Assembly (NCBI GenBank): GCA_020026415.1
Contig: JAHHQL010000014.1
Coordinates: 1-48,803, forward strand
Source: Alistipes sp.
Lineage (GTDB): Bacteria; Bacteroidota; Bacteroidia; Bacteroidales; Rikenellaceae
Reading direction: 5' to 3'
DNA: 48,803 bases
A model generated the notes under the pieces. The model was not told the origin of the DNA. It saw only the letters and a list, made by a program, of their open reading frames with translations, and did not search any database. The position numbers and the translations under genes were made by a program. Shown here in pieces: positions 1 through 6,896 of the stretch (its first letter is position 1; each line of letters begins with the position of its first letter).

Positions 1-1
1 T

Positions 2-61
2 GGAATAGCAAAAGATATTCAGAAAGATTTAGATTTACTATGCACTCCAAATAATTCTTGA
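2..61 (+). CDS. C-terminal tail of an unidentified protein (partial)
   Basis: An open frame enters from the left edge and ends at TGA 59-61, giving a lysine- and leucine-rich tail ending LLCTPNNS. The stretch is AT-rich compared with the rest of the window. It lies directly left of a tRNA-like attachment sequence, where an element's integrase is often found, but 19 residues are too few to assign a family. It may not be coding. Confidence 0.25.
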   Translation, partial: GIAKDIQKDLDLLCTPNNS

Positions 62-105
62 TTATCAGCAATTTGCAATTTTGTGATATTTCTTGAATAT
101 GTAGG

Positions 106-125
106 TTCGAGAGCCTGTCTCTCCG
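106..125 (+). other. tRNA-Ser-like 3' end, candidate attachment (att) core
   Basis: Bases 106-112 TTCGAGA look like a T loop, 113-117 GCCTG the 3' half of a T stem, 118-124 TCTCTCC the 3' acceptor strand and G125 a discriminator base, as in bacterial tRNA-Ser. The bases before it (GTAGG) do not pair with GCCTG, so no complete tRNA is present. A tRNA 3' end followed by an intact terminator at 131-162 is what a tyrosine-recombinase element leaves at its distal junction. Inference: 1-105 belongs to an integrated element and the full tRNA-Ser lies outside the window. Confidence 0.45.
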
Positions 126-130
126 CTGAA

Positions 131-162
131 AACATCCGACTGTTGAGGTCGGATGTTTTTTT
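131..162 (+). terminator. Rho-independent terminator
   Basis: A perfect 10-bp stem (131-140 with 148-157) closes a seven-base loop and runs into seven T residues. It lies just after the tRNA-Ser-like 3' end and would be the original tRNA terminator. Confidence 0.75.
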
Positions 163-213
163 GTGTCCGTATGTCGGCGGTCTGCCGAGCGGAATTGTTA
201 CTTACTCACCAAA

Positions 214-253
214 AACAGGGCGCGGACGGGATCATCCCCGCACGCGCCCTGTT
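214..253 (-). terminator. Terminator of the lipoprotein gene at 286-1128
   Basis: An 11-bp GC-rich stem (214-224 with 243-253) is followed on the minus strand by a T-rich stretch, the complement of the A run at 211-215. It sits about 30 bases after the stop of the minus-strand lipoprotein gene. Confidence 0.65.
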
Positions 254-285
254 CTTATAAACGACCGATAAAGTCGTTATGGTGA

Positions 286-1128
286 TCAGTCTTTAATGAA
301 ATATCCGTCTCCCTTTTCATTCAGAAAATGGTAACCGTTCCCATTCGGACTTTCCACTCTGCGGAGCGTGACATACTTGAAATCCGGGTCAAGTTCATAT
401 AACGCCTTCAAGGAGCCGGCCGGTACCTCTGTATCCAAAGGTACAGAATATATGGTGGAGTGCCATCCGTCTCTGAATGTTACCTTTTTCAATACCCCGT
501 GGTCCATAACGTGATAGGCATTGGACCCACCTTCATTGTCGTAGGAACGGATGTCTGCGCCGTAGTGGTTGTTTATAAAGTCAATCTCATCCGTGTCAAT
601 GCAAGGATGGAACCAAGCCTGATTTACGAAGCCGTGATTTTCCGGTAACATATAGCCGTCTGCATTGAAGGTCAGTTGGGTGAACAATTCGCCACGGTCG
701 GGTACAAAGCAGGTAAATTCAAGACGATACATCTTGTTGGGGAGTTGCGCATAATCGTCGCACTCGATCTTGTTGATCCGATCTTTTCCCATCTCACCAT
801 AAGGCGATGCCAAGAATCCGTTCCGTACGGAAGAAGGCAGGTTGTCAAAACGGGAGAACTTCGTTACCGTTAGCGACAATTCTTTGAAATCACGGAAGAA
901 GAGGGAAACCTCGTTGCCCTCCTTGTCTGAAAGTTCCACGGCAGTGCCGGGATGTGTATCGTTTTCCCAATTGTGGACGGTTCGGATTTTTGCTCCCTCG
1001 TAATAATCCTTTAAATGCTGTGCTACTTCGGGAGTCAATTGCTCATCGGGTGCTTCTGCATCGTCATTACGGTTGCATGCGGAAAAAAGCAACAGGGCAC
1101 CGATTAGTGAATAGAAAATCTTTTTCAT
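286..1128 (-). CDS. Lipoprotein with PepSY-like (DUF2874-type) repeats
   Basis: I chose the ATG at 1126-1128 because it gives a lipoprotein signal (MKKIFYSLIGALLLFSAC, lipidated Cys at residue 18); the longer frame adds 27 charged residues before it. The mature protein, about 260 residues, carries two or more copies of an alpha/beta unit. Each has a short acidic helix, a strand ending in a charged turn, and the pattern of an aromatic strand, xxPxSVR or VPAGSLKAL, then a strand with a charged end. This resembles the PepSY-like putative beta-lactamase-inhibitor-like domains common in Bacteroides envelope proteins. That family link is pattern recognition only. It is monocistronic, with its own promoter and terminator. 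Function unknown; surface or periplasmic location is inferred. Confidence 0.7.
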   Translation of the reverse strand: MKKIFYSLIGALLLFSACNRNDDAEAPDEQLTPEVAQHLKDYYEGAKIRTVHNWENDTHPGTAVELSDKEGNEVSLFFRDFKELSLTVTKFSRFDNLPSSVRNGFLASPYGEMGKDRINKIECDDYAQLPNKMYRLEFTCFVPDRGELFTQLTFNADGYMLPENHGFVNQAWFHPCIDTDEIDFINNHYGADIRSYDNEGGSNAYHVMDHGVLKKVTFRDGWHSTIYSVPLDTEVPAGSLKALYELDPDFKYVTLRRVESPNGNGYHFLNEKGDGYFIKD

Positions 1129-1217
1129 GTTAAATTTGTTCGTTCTTTTGATTATGACTAAAGAAACACTCCTTATGCAATACCGATCCGAGTGCCTGTC
1201 GGCTCTCAAATCAGTGG

Positions 1218-1248
1218 CGAATATACAAAAAGATCTTTATGGATGCAA
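1218..1248 (-). promoter_or_regulatory. Bacteroidetes-type promoter for the 286-1128 lipoprotein
   Basis: On the minus strand a TTG (-33, complement 1246-1248) is followed after 20 bases by TATATTCG (complement 1218-1225), one base from TAnnTTTG. The leader would be about 80 bases. Confidence 0.45.
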
Positions 1249-1308
1249 TGAAATTATTCGGGGCTATCCCCAATCGTGTAAATTTTCTCCAATTAGGCGG
1301 ATAGGGGA

Positions 1309-1971
1309 TTACAGTGAAATAACATTTTCTTCAAAATAATCTGTTATCTCTTCATCCGAAGTCGCTTCATTTACCGCATTTAAAAGTTTTGTAAGGGTCT
1401 CAAACTTTTCGACTTCATAACCGCCACAAGCGGAAAACTCCTGATCGCAAAAGAAAATCATTTCTTCGGGAATGCTTATGTCTCCCAACCTACTAAGACT
1501 TCTAAATCGGTGACTTACAATCCATCCGGTAAACTCTCCCTTATAGTATTTGGCGGTATTTTCCTTTAGTACAGGAAGTTGTTCCGAAAGTTTCCGGGTG
1601 TATTTCTTTAAATCAGATTGGGCTTCCTCTTTTTCTTTCTTTGCCCGTGCATATTCTCTACGGGAGAATTGGGTGGGATAACTCGAAGTGCCCCAAATAT
1701 CCATAGAAGATTCAGCGTTTTCAATATCTGCTTTGCTTCGGTTTATTTTGGAGAGCAGTCTTTTAATTTCATTGGTGGTTTCTACAATGGGTTCAATGGT
1801 AGTGGCATCAATGAACATACTGTCAATTCTTGTGGATATCGGCTCGTAAGAATCCGGATAATAGAGATAGGCTTTAAGGGTTTCTTTGATTAAAAACGCT
1901 GCTTTTTCCTCGTTGGAAGGTGCGCAGGAAGAAAGCATGAAGACGGATAATAATACAAAAAACTTTTTCAT
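1309..1971 (-). CDS. Hypothetical lipoprotein with charged helical middle
   Basis: The protein starts with a clear lipoprotein signal (MKKFFVLLSVFMLSSC, Cys 16). The remaining roughly 200 residues are unlike any family I recognise. Residues about 60-130 are rich in Lys, Glu and Arg and probably form a helical hairpin or coiled coil. After it comes a compact part with KGEFTGWIVSHRFR, as seen in small immunity- or envelope-type proteins, and a Cys-containing segment (FFCDQEFSACGGYE). The C-terminus is acidic. It has its own promoter and lies in the AT-rich block next to the restriction locus, so it may be accessory. Confidence 0.6.
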   Translation of the reverse strand: MKKFFVLLSVFMLSSCAPSNEEKAAFLIKETLKAYLYYPDSYEPISTRIDSMFIDATTIEPIVETTNEIKRLLSKINRSKADIENAESSMDIWGTSSYPTQFSRREYARAKKEKEEAQSDLKKYTRKLSEQLPVLKENTAKYYKGEFTGWIVSHRFRSLSRLGDISIPEEMIFFCDQEFSACGGYEVEKFETLTKLLNAVNEATSDEEITDYFEENVISL

Positions 1972-2044
1972 AATCTGTCGTATTGTTGGGGTTATTTATG
2001 ATGAATGTCTTCTGCTTTTTTCTTTCGGACGTATAATGTATTGG

Positions 2045-2078
2045 TGAAGATACGTAATTTTATTGACAATCGGCAAAA
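2045..2078 (-). promoter_or_regulatory. Promoter for the 1309-1971 lipoprotein
   Basis: On the minus strand TTTTG (complement 2074-2078), 21 bases, then TATCTTCA (complement 2045-2052), close to the Bacteroidetes -33/-7 consensus. The start codon is about 75 bases downstream. Confidence 0.45.
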
Positions 2079-2121
2079 CAGAATTGCAAATGATCCGACG
2101 GGTGGGGAAACTTTCTATAGA

Positions 2122-2157
2122 TTTGTTTTTAGTAACTGAACAAATTTGTTATCTTTG
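2122..2157 (+). promoter_or_regulatory. Promoter for the structured leader and restriction genes
   Basis: A perfect -7 box TATCTTTG lies at 2150-2157. The nearest TTTG (2122-2125) is 24 bases upstream, longer than the usual 19-21, so the -33 assignment is weak. Transcription would begin near 2164, leaving a leader of about 270 bases before the ATG at 2435. Confidence 0.4.
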
Positions 2158-2234
2158 TATAAGTATTATGTATAATGATAATTTAAAATTAGGATTATTA
2201 TAGATAATAAAACATTGACATATTGACTTGATTG

Positions 2235-2380
2235 GGTATCAGAATTAGCACTTCAAGAACTCTTTGTTGCAGTCAAATCATTGTATGCTCGCGTACCAGA
2301 TAGGGCGTGAACAAGGTGCTTATTGACTAAGATGGCAGTGCTAAGCCTTGATACCAATAATCTCCTCACGCCCTTTTTTC
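2235..2380 (+). ncRNA. Structured leader RNA with mutually exclusive hairpins (attenuator-like)
   Basis: Helix A pairs GGTATCA (2235-2241) and TTAGCACT (2245-2252) with AGTGCTAA (2337-2344) and TGATACC (2349-2355). Helix B pairs AGGGCGTGA (2302-2310) with TCACGCCCT (2366-2374), directly followed by TTTTTT, a standard intrinsic terminator. Inside B, CAAGG (2312-2316) and CTTA pair with TAAG and CCTTG (2346-2350). The last two segments are also the 3' arm of helix A, so A and B cannot both form fully. A second, weaker GCCC/GGGC hairpin with a T run lies at 2369-2400. No coding frame occupies 1972-2434. It could be a cis-acting switch for the restriction genes or a separate small RNA; I do not recognise a named class. 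Confidence 0.5.
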
Positions 2381-2434
2381 TTTTGAAATGAGGGCTTTTT
2401 TGCCTTCAGATAGTATAAACTAACCTTAAAAACT

Positions 2435-3028
2435 ATGCTGAAGAAGAGTAAAATTAAAAACGATGAAGTAGAAGCATTGTCTAATGCATTGAATTATGAC
2501 TTTCCTAAATATACTACTCAGATTATAAATCTGGTAAATAGAAATGCTCAGGGGACTCGACCTAATGTTGTAGGACAAATGTCTAATTTGATACAAGAGT
2601 TTGATAAAAATTCCTTGCCGGAATGGATTCAATGGTATTCTTCCAAATATCCGAATGCGGTAAATGAGGCTACAGAGAAAATATATGCCAAATTCTTAGA
2701 AATGAAAAAAGCCATTGATTTGATTGATCGAGAAATGATTGAGGCTTGGGTTAAAGATCTTGTGTACACGAAAACATATTGCGGACTTAAATTTCAGAAC
2801 GCTATAATTGCTTTCTTAGCTGAGAAAGCAGGAAAGTCTTATCGTTTAGCTAATGTAGAAGAAGAAGCTAAGGGCATTGATGGATTTATTGGCGAAAAAC
2901 CTGTCTAAATAAAGCCGATTACCTATAAGATGGAAGATCGCCTTCCTGAAGCAATAGATGTGTCTATTGTTTATTACGACAAGAAAAAAGATGGTATTAG
3001 TATAGAATATGATTCTTCTTTATTTTAA
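2435..3028 (+). pseudogene. MjaI-family type II restriction endonuclease, interrupted by an in-frame stop
   Basis: Residues 1-157 match the MjaI endonuclease family as I know it: FPKYTTQI near 23, NAQGTRPNVVGQMS at 37-50, a conserved helical middle and EEEAKGIDGFIG at 142-153. Codon 158 is TAA (2906-2908). The same frame then continues without a further stop as IKPITYK and about 33 more residues to TAA 3026-3028, five bases before the next gene. A single change (for example TCA to TAA) therefore broke a gene of about 197 codons. The stop falls between the likely PD-(D/E)xK acid (D149) and lysine (K160), so the short product should lack nuclease activity. Family assignment comes from remembered motifs; MjaI itself cuts CTAG. 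Confidence 0.7.
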
Positions 3029-3033
3029 TTATT

Positions 3034-3795
3034 ATGGATGGGTTTGTTTTGACAATTGATAAAGATAAGTTTCGATCAACGAATGATGAGTGGAACAATT
3101 TAATGTTGAATGATCCGTGGTCTGTCGGTTATGTGTCAATTCTTATTAAAAAGAAAAAATGGGAAGATAAAGAAGAATGGGAAGAAACATATTATGCCAG
3201 TGGAAATATTCGTAATAGATATATTCAGGGAAGAGAGGAGCTTTTTAATGATATAACGATCCCTTACCCTTATAATAAGGAAAAATATTATGCTCTTAAG
3301 TGGGATGAGAAAAAGATTAATATGTATAAGGGGAGGACAAAAGAGGATTTTCAAGAAAAAGGGCGAATATTATACAATGCAGTTAAGAATAACGGATTTG
3401 GTTTAACTCTTGAAGAGTGTATTGAATGTGTAAGATTTCGTGTTATTTGTGAAACATGGAACGGTATTATACTTAGGGAATATAATACAAAAGGAACTTT
3501 ACAAACACATTTCCCTGATTTGACAGTAAAGGAGGTTTTTGGTGAAAATGATTATATCTATGCAGTAGATTTGGAATTTTTTAAAGAAGAAAGATTACTT
3601 TGTGCCATTCAGGTTAAACCAATCTCTTATCTTATTGGAAAGGCGCCATATTTAATGAAAGCACGAATGGCAAATTTAAAAAAGAATAATGCTTATACTC
3701 AAAAGTTTAAAGTACCTGTGTTTACTATTGCATCTGAAGAAAGTGGCGAGATTTTTAATCGTGATATATTATTGAAAATTAAGCAGCTGTTGTAA
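3034..3795 (+). CDS. Probable PD-(D/E)xK-type restriction endonuclease
   Basis: This 253-residue protein follows the MjaI-like gene with five bases between them and shares its AT-rich composition. The C-terminal half has FRVICETWNGIILREYN (135-151) and then YAVDLEF (177-183) followed 13 residues after D179 by AIQVKPISY (191-199). This is a layout of acid, hydrophobic strand and Q-V-K as in the PD-(D/E)xK nuclease fold. The N-terminal half is rich in Lys and Glu with no motif I recognise. A ScaI-like restriction family is possible but uncertain. It probably forms a restriction system with the convergent methyltransferase at 3846-4946. It stops 50 bases from that gene, across a shared palindromic terminator. 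Confidence 0.55.
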   Translation: MDGFVLTIDKDKFRSTNDEWNNLMLNDPWSVGYVSILIKKKKWEDKEEWEETYYASGNIRNRYIQGREELFNDITIPYPYNKEKYYALKWDEKKINMYKGRTKEDFQEKGRILYNAVKNNGFGLTLEECIECVRFRVICETWNGIILREYNTKGTLQTHFPDLTVKEVFGENDYIYAVDLEFFKEERLLCAIQVKPISYLIGKAPYLMKARMANLKKNNAYTQKFKVPVFTIASEESGEIFNRDILLKIKQLL

Positions 3796-3811
3796 TTAGG
3801 ATATATCGGAT

Positions 3812-3847
3812 AAAAAATAGCCAAGAATTAATTCTTGGCTATTTTTT
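3812..3847. terminator. Perfect palindromic bidirectional terminator
   Basis: An uninterrupted palindrome of 18-bp arms centred at 3829/3830, with A runs on one side and T runs on the other, lies between the convergent nuclease and methyltransferase genes. It overlaps the methyltransferase stop by two bases and can end transcripts from both sides. Confidence 0.8.
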
Positions 3848-4946
3848 AGTTCATAGGTTCAAATAAAGTTCTTTCGATTGTTGGAAAATTGTTTAAATCT
3901 CGATTTCTGAAATAGTTTGATTCGAATATTAGTTCTTTGATATCGTCTACTATGGTTATATTTTGAAGGTAATGGAAGGTTAAATCAGTTTCTTGTTTTG
4001 TCATAACCTTACATTGCAGGTGGGTGTTGTCGTATTTTACATCTTTCCCTTGCTTAATCCTTTCTTCGACAAAAGCTAAATGTTTGGTGTATCTATTTTT
4101 GATAAGTGTGTTGGCCTTTTGTATATCAATTGTTCTTAATGTGTCTTTAAGAAGAGGTTTTAATAAAGAATCTATTTCGTAACCAATACTATTCCGCTCA
4201 CAAATAACAGATGCAACGGCAGTTGTACCCAATCCCATAAAGGGATCTAAGACAACATCACCCTTTTGGGAATACATATTGATAAGGCGATAAGGTAATT
4301 CGACCGGAAAAGAAGCATTACGTTCTCTTGAGGGCGTTTTGTGGATGGCTTGTTTGACTCCGTTTATTTCCCATATATCAGAGAACCATATGTTCCTTTC
4401 TTCCCAAAAAAATGAGCTGTCTCTGCGGGCATTCTTTTCTTCCGCGGTTTTATAAATTCTTTTACTGCCTTTTCTAAAAATAAGAATCCATTCGTGCTCC
4501 ATAGTGACATAAGCACCACAAGGGAGCATACCGCTACCCATAAATTTATTGGGTGCATTTGTGGTTTTTCTCCATAAAATATTTGGGAGATTGATGAATC
4601 CTAATTTTTCGCAAGCTTGTATAATTCTTGTATTGTTGTTGTATAATGCAAATTCATTGTTGATTGTCCTTGTTGCATCTCCGATGTTTATGCACATAAA
4701 AGCTCCTTCTTTGAGGACTCTTTGGCATTCTTCCCATACTTTGTCAAGTTCGAGATGCATCAATTCAAAAGCTCTTCTCGGGTTGTTTTCTTTAAGTGCT
4801 ACTCGGATATCGGGATTTTGATTGGCTAAAATATCATCCCACATTTCGATCATTGGATAAGGGGGCGAGGTGACAACCAAATCAACTGAATTGTCTCCGA
4901 TTTGACTCATATTTTGAGCAGCATTAAAAAAAATGGTGTGTTTCAT
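3846..4946 (-). CDS. DNA (cytosine-N4-type) methyltransferase of the type II system
   Basis: This enzyme would transfer a methyl group from S-adenosylmethionine to the base protected from the neighbouring nuclease. Motif IV is TSPPYPMIEMWDD near residues 26-38, the SPPY form typical of N4-cytosine and some N6-adenine enzymes. Near residue 245 DPFMGLGTTAVA gives the AdoMet-binding motif I, so the order IV...I is that of beta-class enzymes. I prefer the ATG at 4944-4946: the product then starts MKHTIFFNAAQNM, like MjaI-family methyltransferases, and GGAG lies 12 bases upstream. An alternative ATG at 4977-4979 adds 11 residues. The gene is AT-rich like the nucleases, which suggests joint horizontal acquisition. 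Confidence 0.8.
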   Translation of the reverse strand: MKHTIFFNAAQNMSQIGDNSVDLVVTSPPYPMIEMWDDILANQNPDIRVALKENNPRRAFELMHLELDKVWEECQRVLKEGAFMCINIGDATRTINNEFALYNNNTRIIQACEKLGFINLPNILWRKTTNAPNKFMGSGMLPCGAYVTMEHEWILIFRKGSKRIYKTAEEKNARRDSSFFWEERNIWFSDIWEINGVKQAIHKTPSRERNASFPVELPYRLINMYSQKGDVVLDPFMGLGTTAVASVICERNSIGYEIDSLLKPLLKDTLRTIDIQKANTLIKNRYTKHLAFVEERIKQGKDVKYDNTHLQCKVMTKQETDLTFHYLQNITIVDDIKELIFESNYFRNRDLNNFPTIERTLFEPMN

Positions 4947-5078
4947 TTTGTCGGATATCTCCAAATTAAGATAATGCAAAGATGTTAACTTTTTATGATA
5001 TCACAAAGAGTTGATATGTTTATAATTCTTCTATTTGGTGAGGTCTATTTCTGGTATGGTCTGGTGGAAAAATGAAAA

Positions 5079-5105
5079 CGGACCTTCGGGAAGGCCGAAA
5101 GTCCG
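5079..5105 (-). terminator. Second terminator downstream of the tRNA pair
   Basis: On the minus strand an 11-bp stem with one wobble pair and a five-base loop is followed by TTTTCATTTTT. It backs up the terminator at 5163-5191 and would isolate the methyltransferase gene from tRNA transcription. Confidence 0.6.
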
Positions 5106-5162
5106 CTGAGTATCAAAGTGAATCAGTATATTGTTGTGTGTGTCCTCGTATATAGGGGAAAA

Positions 5163-5191
5163 GAAAAAAGCCTTCGATCGTCGAAGGCTTT
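5163..5191 (-). terminator. Terminator of the tRNA-Asn/tRNA-Val transcript
   Basis: The stem AGCCTTCGA with TCGAAGGCT (5169-5177 with 5181-5189) is followed on the minus strand by a run of T residues, directly after the tRNA-Val 3' end. Confidence 0.75.
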
Positions 5192-5196
5192 CGGTG

Positions 5197-5271
5197 TGGG
5201 AGCTGAGGGATTCGAACCCCCGACCCTCTGCTTGTAAGGCAGATGCTCTGAACCAGCTGAGCTAAGCTCCC
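5197..5271 (-). tRNA. tRNA-Val (anticodon TAC)
   Basis: The minus strand folds into a full cloverleaf: acceptor GGGAGCT/AGCTCCC, D arm TAGCTCAGCTGGTTCAGAGC, anticodon loop CTTACAA with TAC, T arm GGGGGTTCGAATCCC, discriminator A. CCA is not encoded. It is the second gene of a transcript with tRNA-Asn. Confidence 0.92.
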
Positions 5272-5377
5272 GTAAAAATGGCTTGGGACTGTGCAAAGAT
5301 CTTAAGTTCAAAAAATCCAAACTCTATTTCTCTTTGCAGAGATTCTTAAGAACCTTTGTGCAACCCTCGCACATCTG

Positions 5378-5451
5378 CGCCTGAACAAGGACTTGAACCT
5401 AGGACCCCATGATTAACAGTCATGTGCTCTAACCAACTGAGCTATTCAGGC
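5378..5451 (-). tRNA. tRNA-Asn (anticodon GTT)
   Basis: The minus strand gives acceptor GCCTGAA/TTCAGGC, D arm TAGCTCAGTTGG, anticodon loop CTGTTAA with GTT, T loop TTCAAGT and discriminator G without encoded CCA. It is the promoter-proximal gene of the pair. Confidence 0.92.
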
Positions 5452-5484
5452 ATTGTCATCGGTGTTACTTCCCGATTGCGAGTG

Positions 5485-5516
5485 CAAATATAGGGCAAAA
5501 TTTTTTCCCGCCAAAA
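5485..5516 (-). promoter_or_regulatory. Promoter of the tRNA-Asn/tRNA-Val transcript
   Basis: TTTTG (complement 5512-5516), 19 bases, then TATATTTG (complement 5485-5492): a full match to the Bacteroidetes consensus, about 35 bases before the mature tRNA-Asn 5' end. Confidence 0.75.
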
Positions 5517-5518
5517 CT

Positions 5519-5551
5519 TTTTGCACTTTTTTTCAAAAAAAATTATCTTTG
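5519..5551 (+). promoter_or_regulatory. Promoter of the DUF1573 gene
   Basis: TTTTG (5519-5523), 20 bases, then TATCTTTG (5544-5551). It is divergent from, and interlocks with, the tRNA promoter. The expected transcript start is near 5558 and the ATG is at 5575. Confidence 0.7.
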
Positions 5552-5574
5552 TATGGATCTAATGCCCGCGTTTT

Positions 5575-6651
5575 ATGTCTTGGAAAAACCTTATCTTTCT
5601 AATTATCTTTGTGTTGGCATCTTTTGACGGTGTGGCGCAGGAAAATCTCGTTTTTGAGGTCGATTCGTGGTCGTTCGGCGATATTCACGAAGGAGGCGGG
5701 GCGGTGAGCCATTCGTTCACGGCCGAAAACCGTTCCGCAAAACCCGTTGTGATCCTCAATGTGGTGGGGTCGTGTCGGTGTGTGTCGGCGCGTTTTTCAC
5801 GGAAACCCGTCCTGCCGGGTGAAAAAACCGAGGTTGTCATTACGTTCGATCCGATGGGGCATCCCGGAACTTTTTCCAAAGACATGGGCGTTTACACCTC
5901 CGATCGGCGCAAAGTCGCCTCGCTGACCGTGGCGGGAAATGTGTTGGCGCGTCCGAAATCCGTCGAGGAACGTTATCCGGTCGATGCGGGCGAAGGATTG
6001 CGCCTGCAAAGTTCGTTGTGCTCGTTTTCGTATCTGTATAAAGAACACGACACGCACGCGGGCGTGGGGTTTGTGAACACCACCGACAAACCGCTTACCC
6101 TCGAACTTCGGGTGCGGAACACGTCGCACGGTCTGACGCTCACCGCACCCCGCAAGATCGCACCCCGTGAACAAGGGTCGATTGATTTCGGATATTTCTT
6201 CCCGAAGGACGATCCGTTTTACGGGACTGTGAATGACGTGTGGGAAGTGTGGGTTAATGGAAAAAATAAACGGGTGTTGTTGGCTACACACGGAATAGTT
6301 GTCGATAACCCCAAGTCGCAGGATAAAAATTTAACTCCAAAGGGAAATATATCCGAAAATATTGTTAAATTTGTATTTGATAAGCATAAAACAAAGGTGC
6401 TTCATCATCGCTTGACGCTCTCGAACACGGGTCGCGGAGCGTTGATCGTGCGTGCGGTGGAGCATGGAGGTGCGTTTTCAACGGATCTGAGGCGGGGAGT
6501 GCGGATCGAAGCGGGAGGAGAACTTTCGTTCGATATTGCATTCGATGCGCGGAAAGGGACGGGCGGGCAATTGACCGGTCGGCTGCTCCTTGTCACCAAC
6601 GACCCCTTGCGTCCGATGATTCGCGTAAGGATGGTTGTTTCCGAACTCTGA
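5575..6651 (+). CDS. DUF1573 domain protein, exported
   Basis: A signal peptide (MSWKNLIFLIIFVLASFDGVAQ) is followed by a DUF1573 Ig-like domain at about 25-120: FGDIHEGGGAVSHSF, then the family hallmark VVGSCRCVSARF, PVLPGEKTEVVITFDP and GTFSKDMGVYTS. The middle and C-terminal parts repeat the same beta-sandwich style, ending with a segment (about 255-355) that again has TLSNTGRGALIVRAVE and LLLVTNDPLRP. The protein is therefore probably two or three stacked Ig-like modules. DUF1573 proteins are common in Bacteroidetes envelopes; their role is not established. It is monocistronic with a strong promoter. The 245 bases after it, up to nfnA, hold no gene I can support. Confidence 0.85.
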   Translation: MSWKNLIFLIIFVLASFDGVAQENLVFEVDSWSFGDIHEGGGAVSHSFTAENRSAKPVVILNVVGSCRCVSARFSRKPVLPGEKTEVVITFDPMGHPGTFSKDMGVYTSDRRKVASLTVAGNVLARPKSVEERYPVDAGEGLRLQSSLCSFSYLYKEHDTHAGVGFVNTTDKPLTLELRVRNTSHGLTLTAPRKIAPREQGSIDFGYFFPKDDPFYGTVNDVWEVWVNGKNKRVLLATHGIVVDNPKSQDKNLTPKGNISENIVKFVFDKHKTKVLHHRLTLSNTGRGALIVRAVEHGGAFSTDLRRGVRIEAGGELSFDIAFDARKGTGGQLTGRLLLVTNDPLRPMIRVRMVVSEL

Positions 6652-6896
6652 AAAGGGCGGGGGAACGAGATCCGGCGGAGGTCGGAGCAAGACGCACGAG
6701 GGCGGCTGAAATGGGCTGGTTGGTGGGACGGTCGCATGGTGCGTGACGATCGGAGAGATTGCCGTGCAGGCAAATGCCGCCACCCGAAGAATCGAGCCGG
6801 TGAGAACCGATGCACCGACAAACCCTTTGCAGGTTTTATGCCCGGACAGAATTGAAAAATAGATGACAAAATATTTGTTAATAAAGACACATAAAC

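Noticed and set aside
83..271. 62-codon frame at the left edge
   Set aside because: It runs through a tRNA-like end and two terminators and has no family-like sequence.
2245..2344. TTAGCACT...AGTGCTAA taken as a CIRCE heat-shock operator
   Set aside because: The arms resemble CIRCE (TTAGCACTC-N9-GAGTGCTAA), but the spacer is 84 bases rather than nine and no chaperone gene follows.
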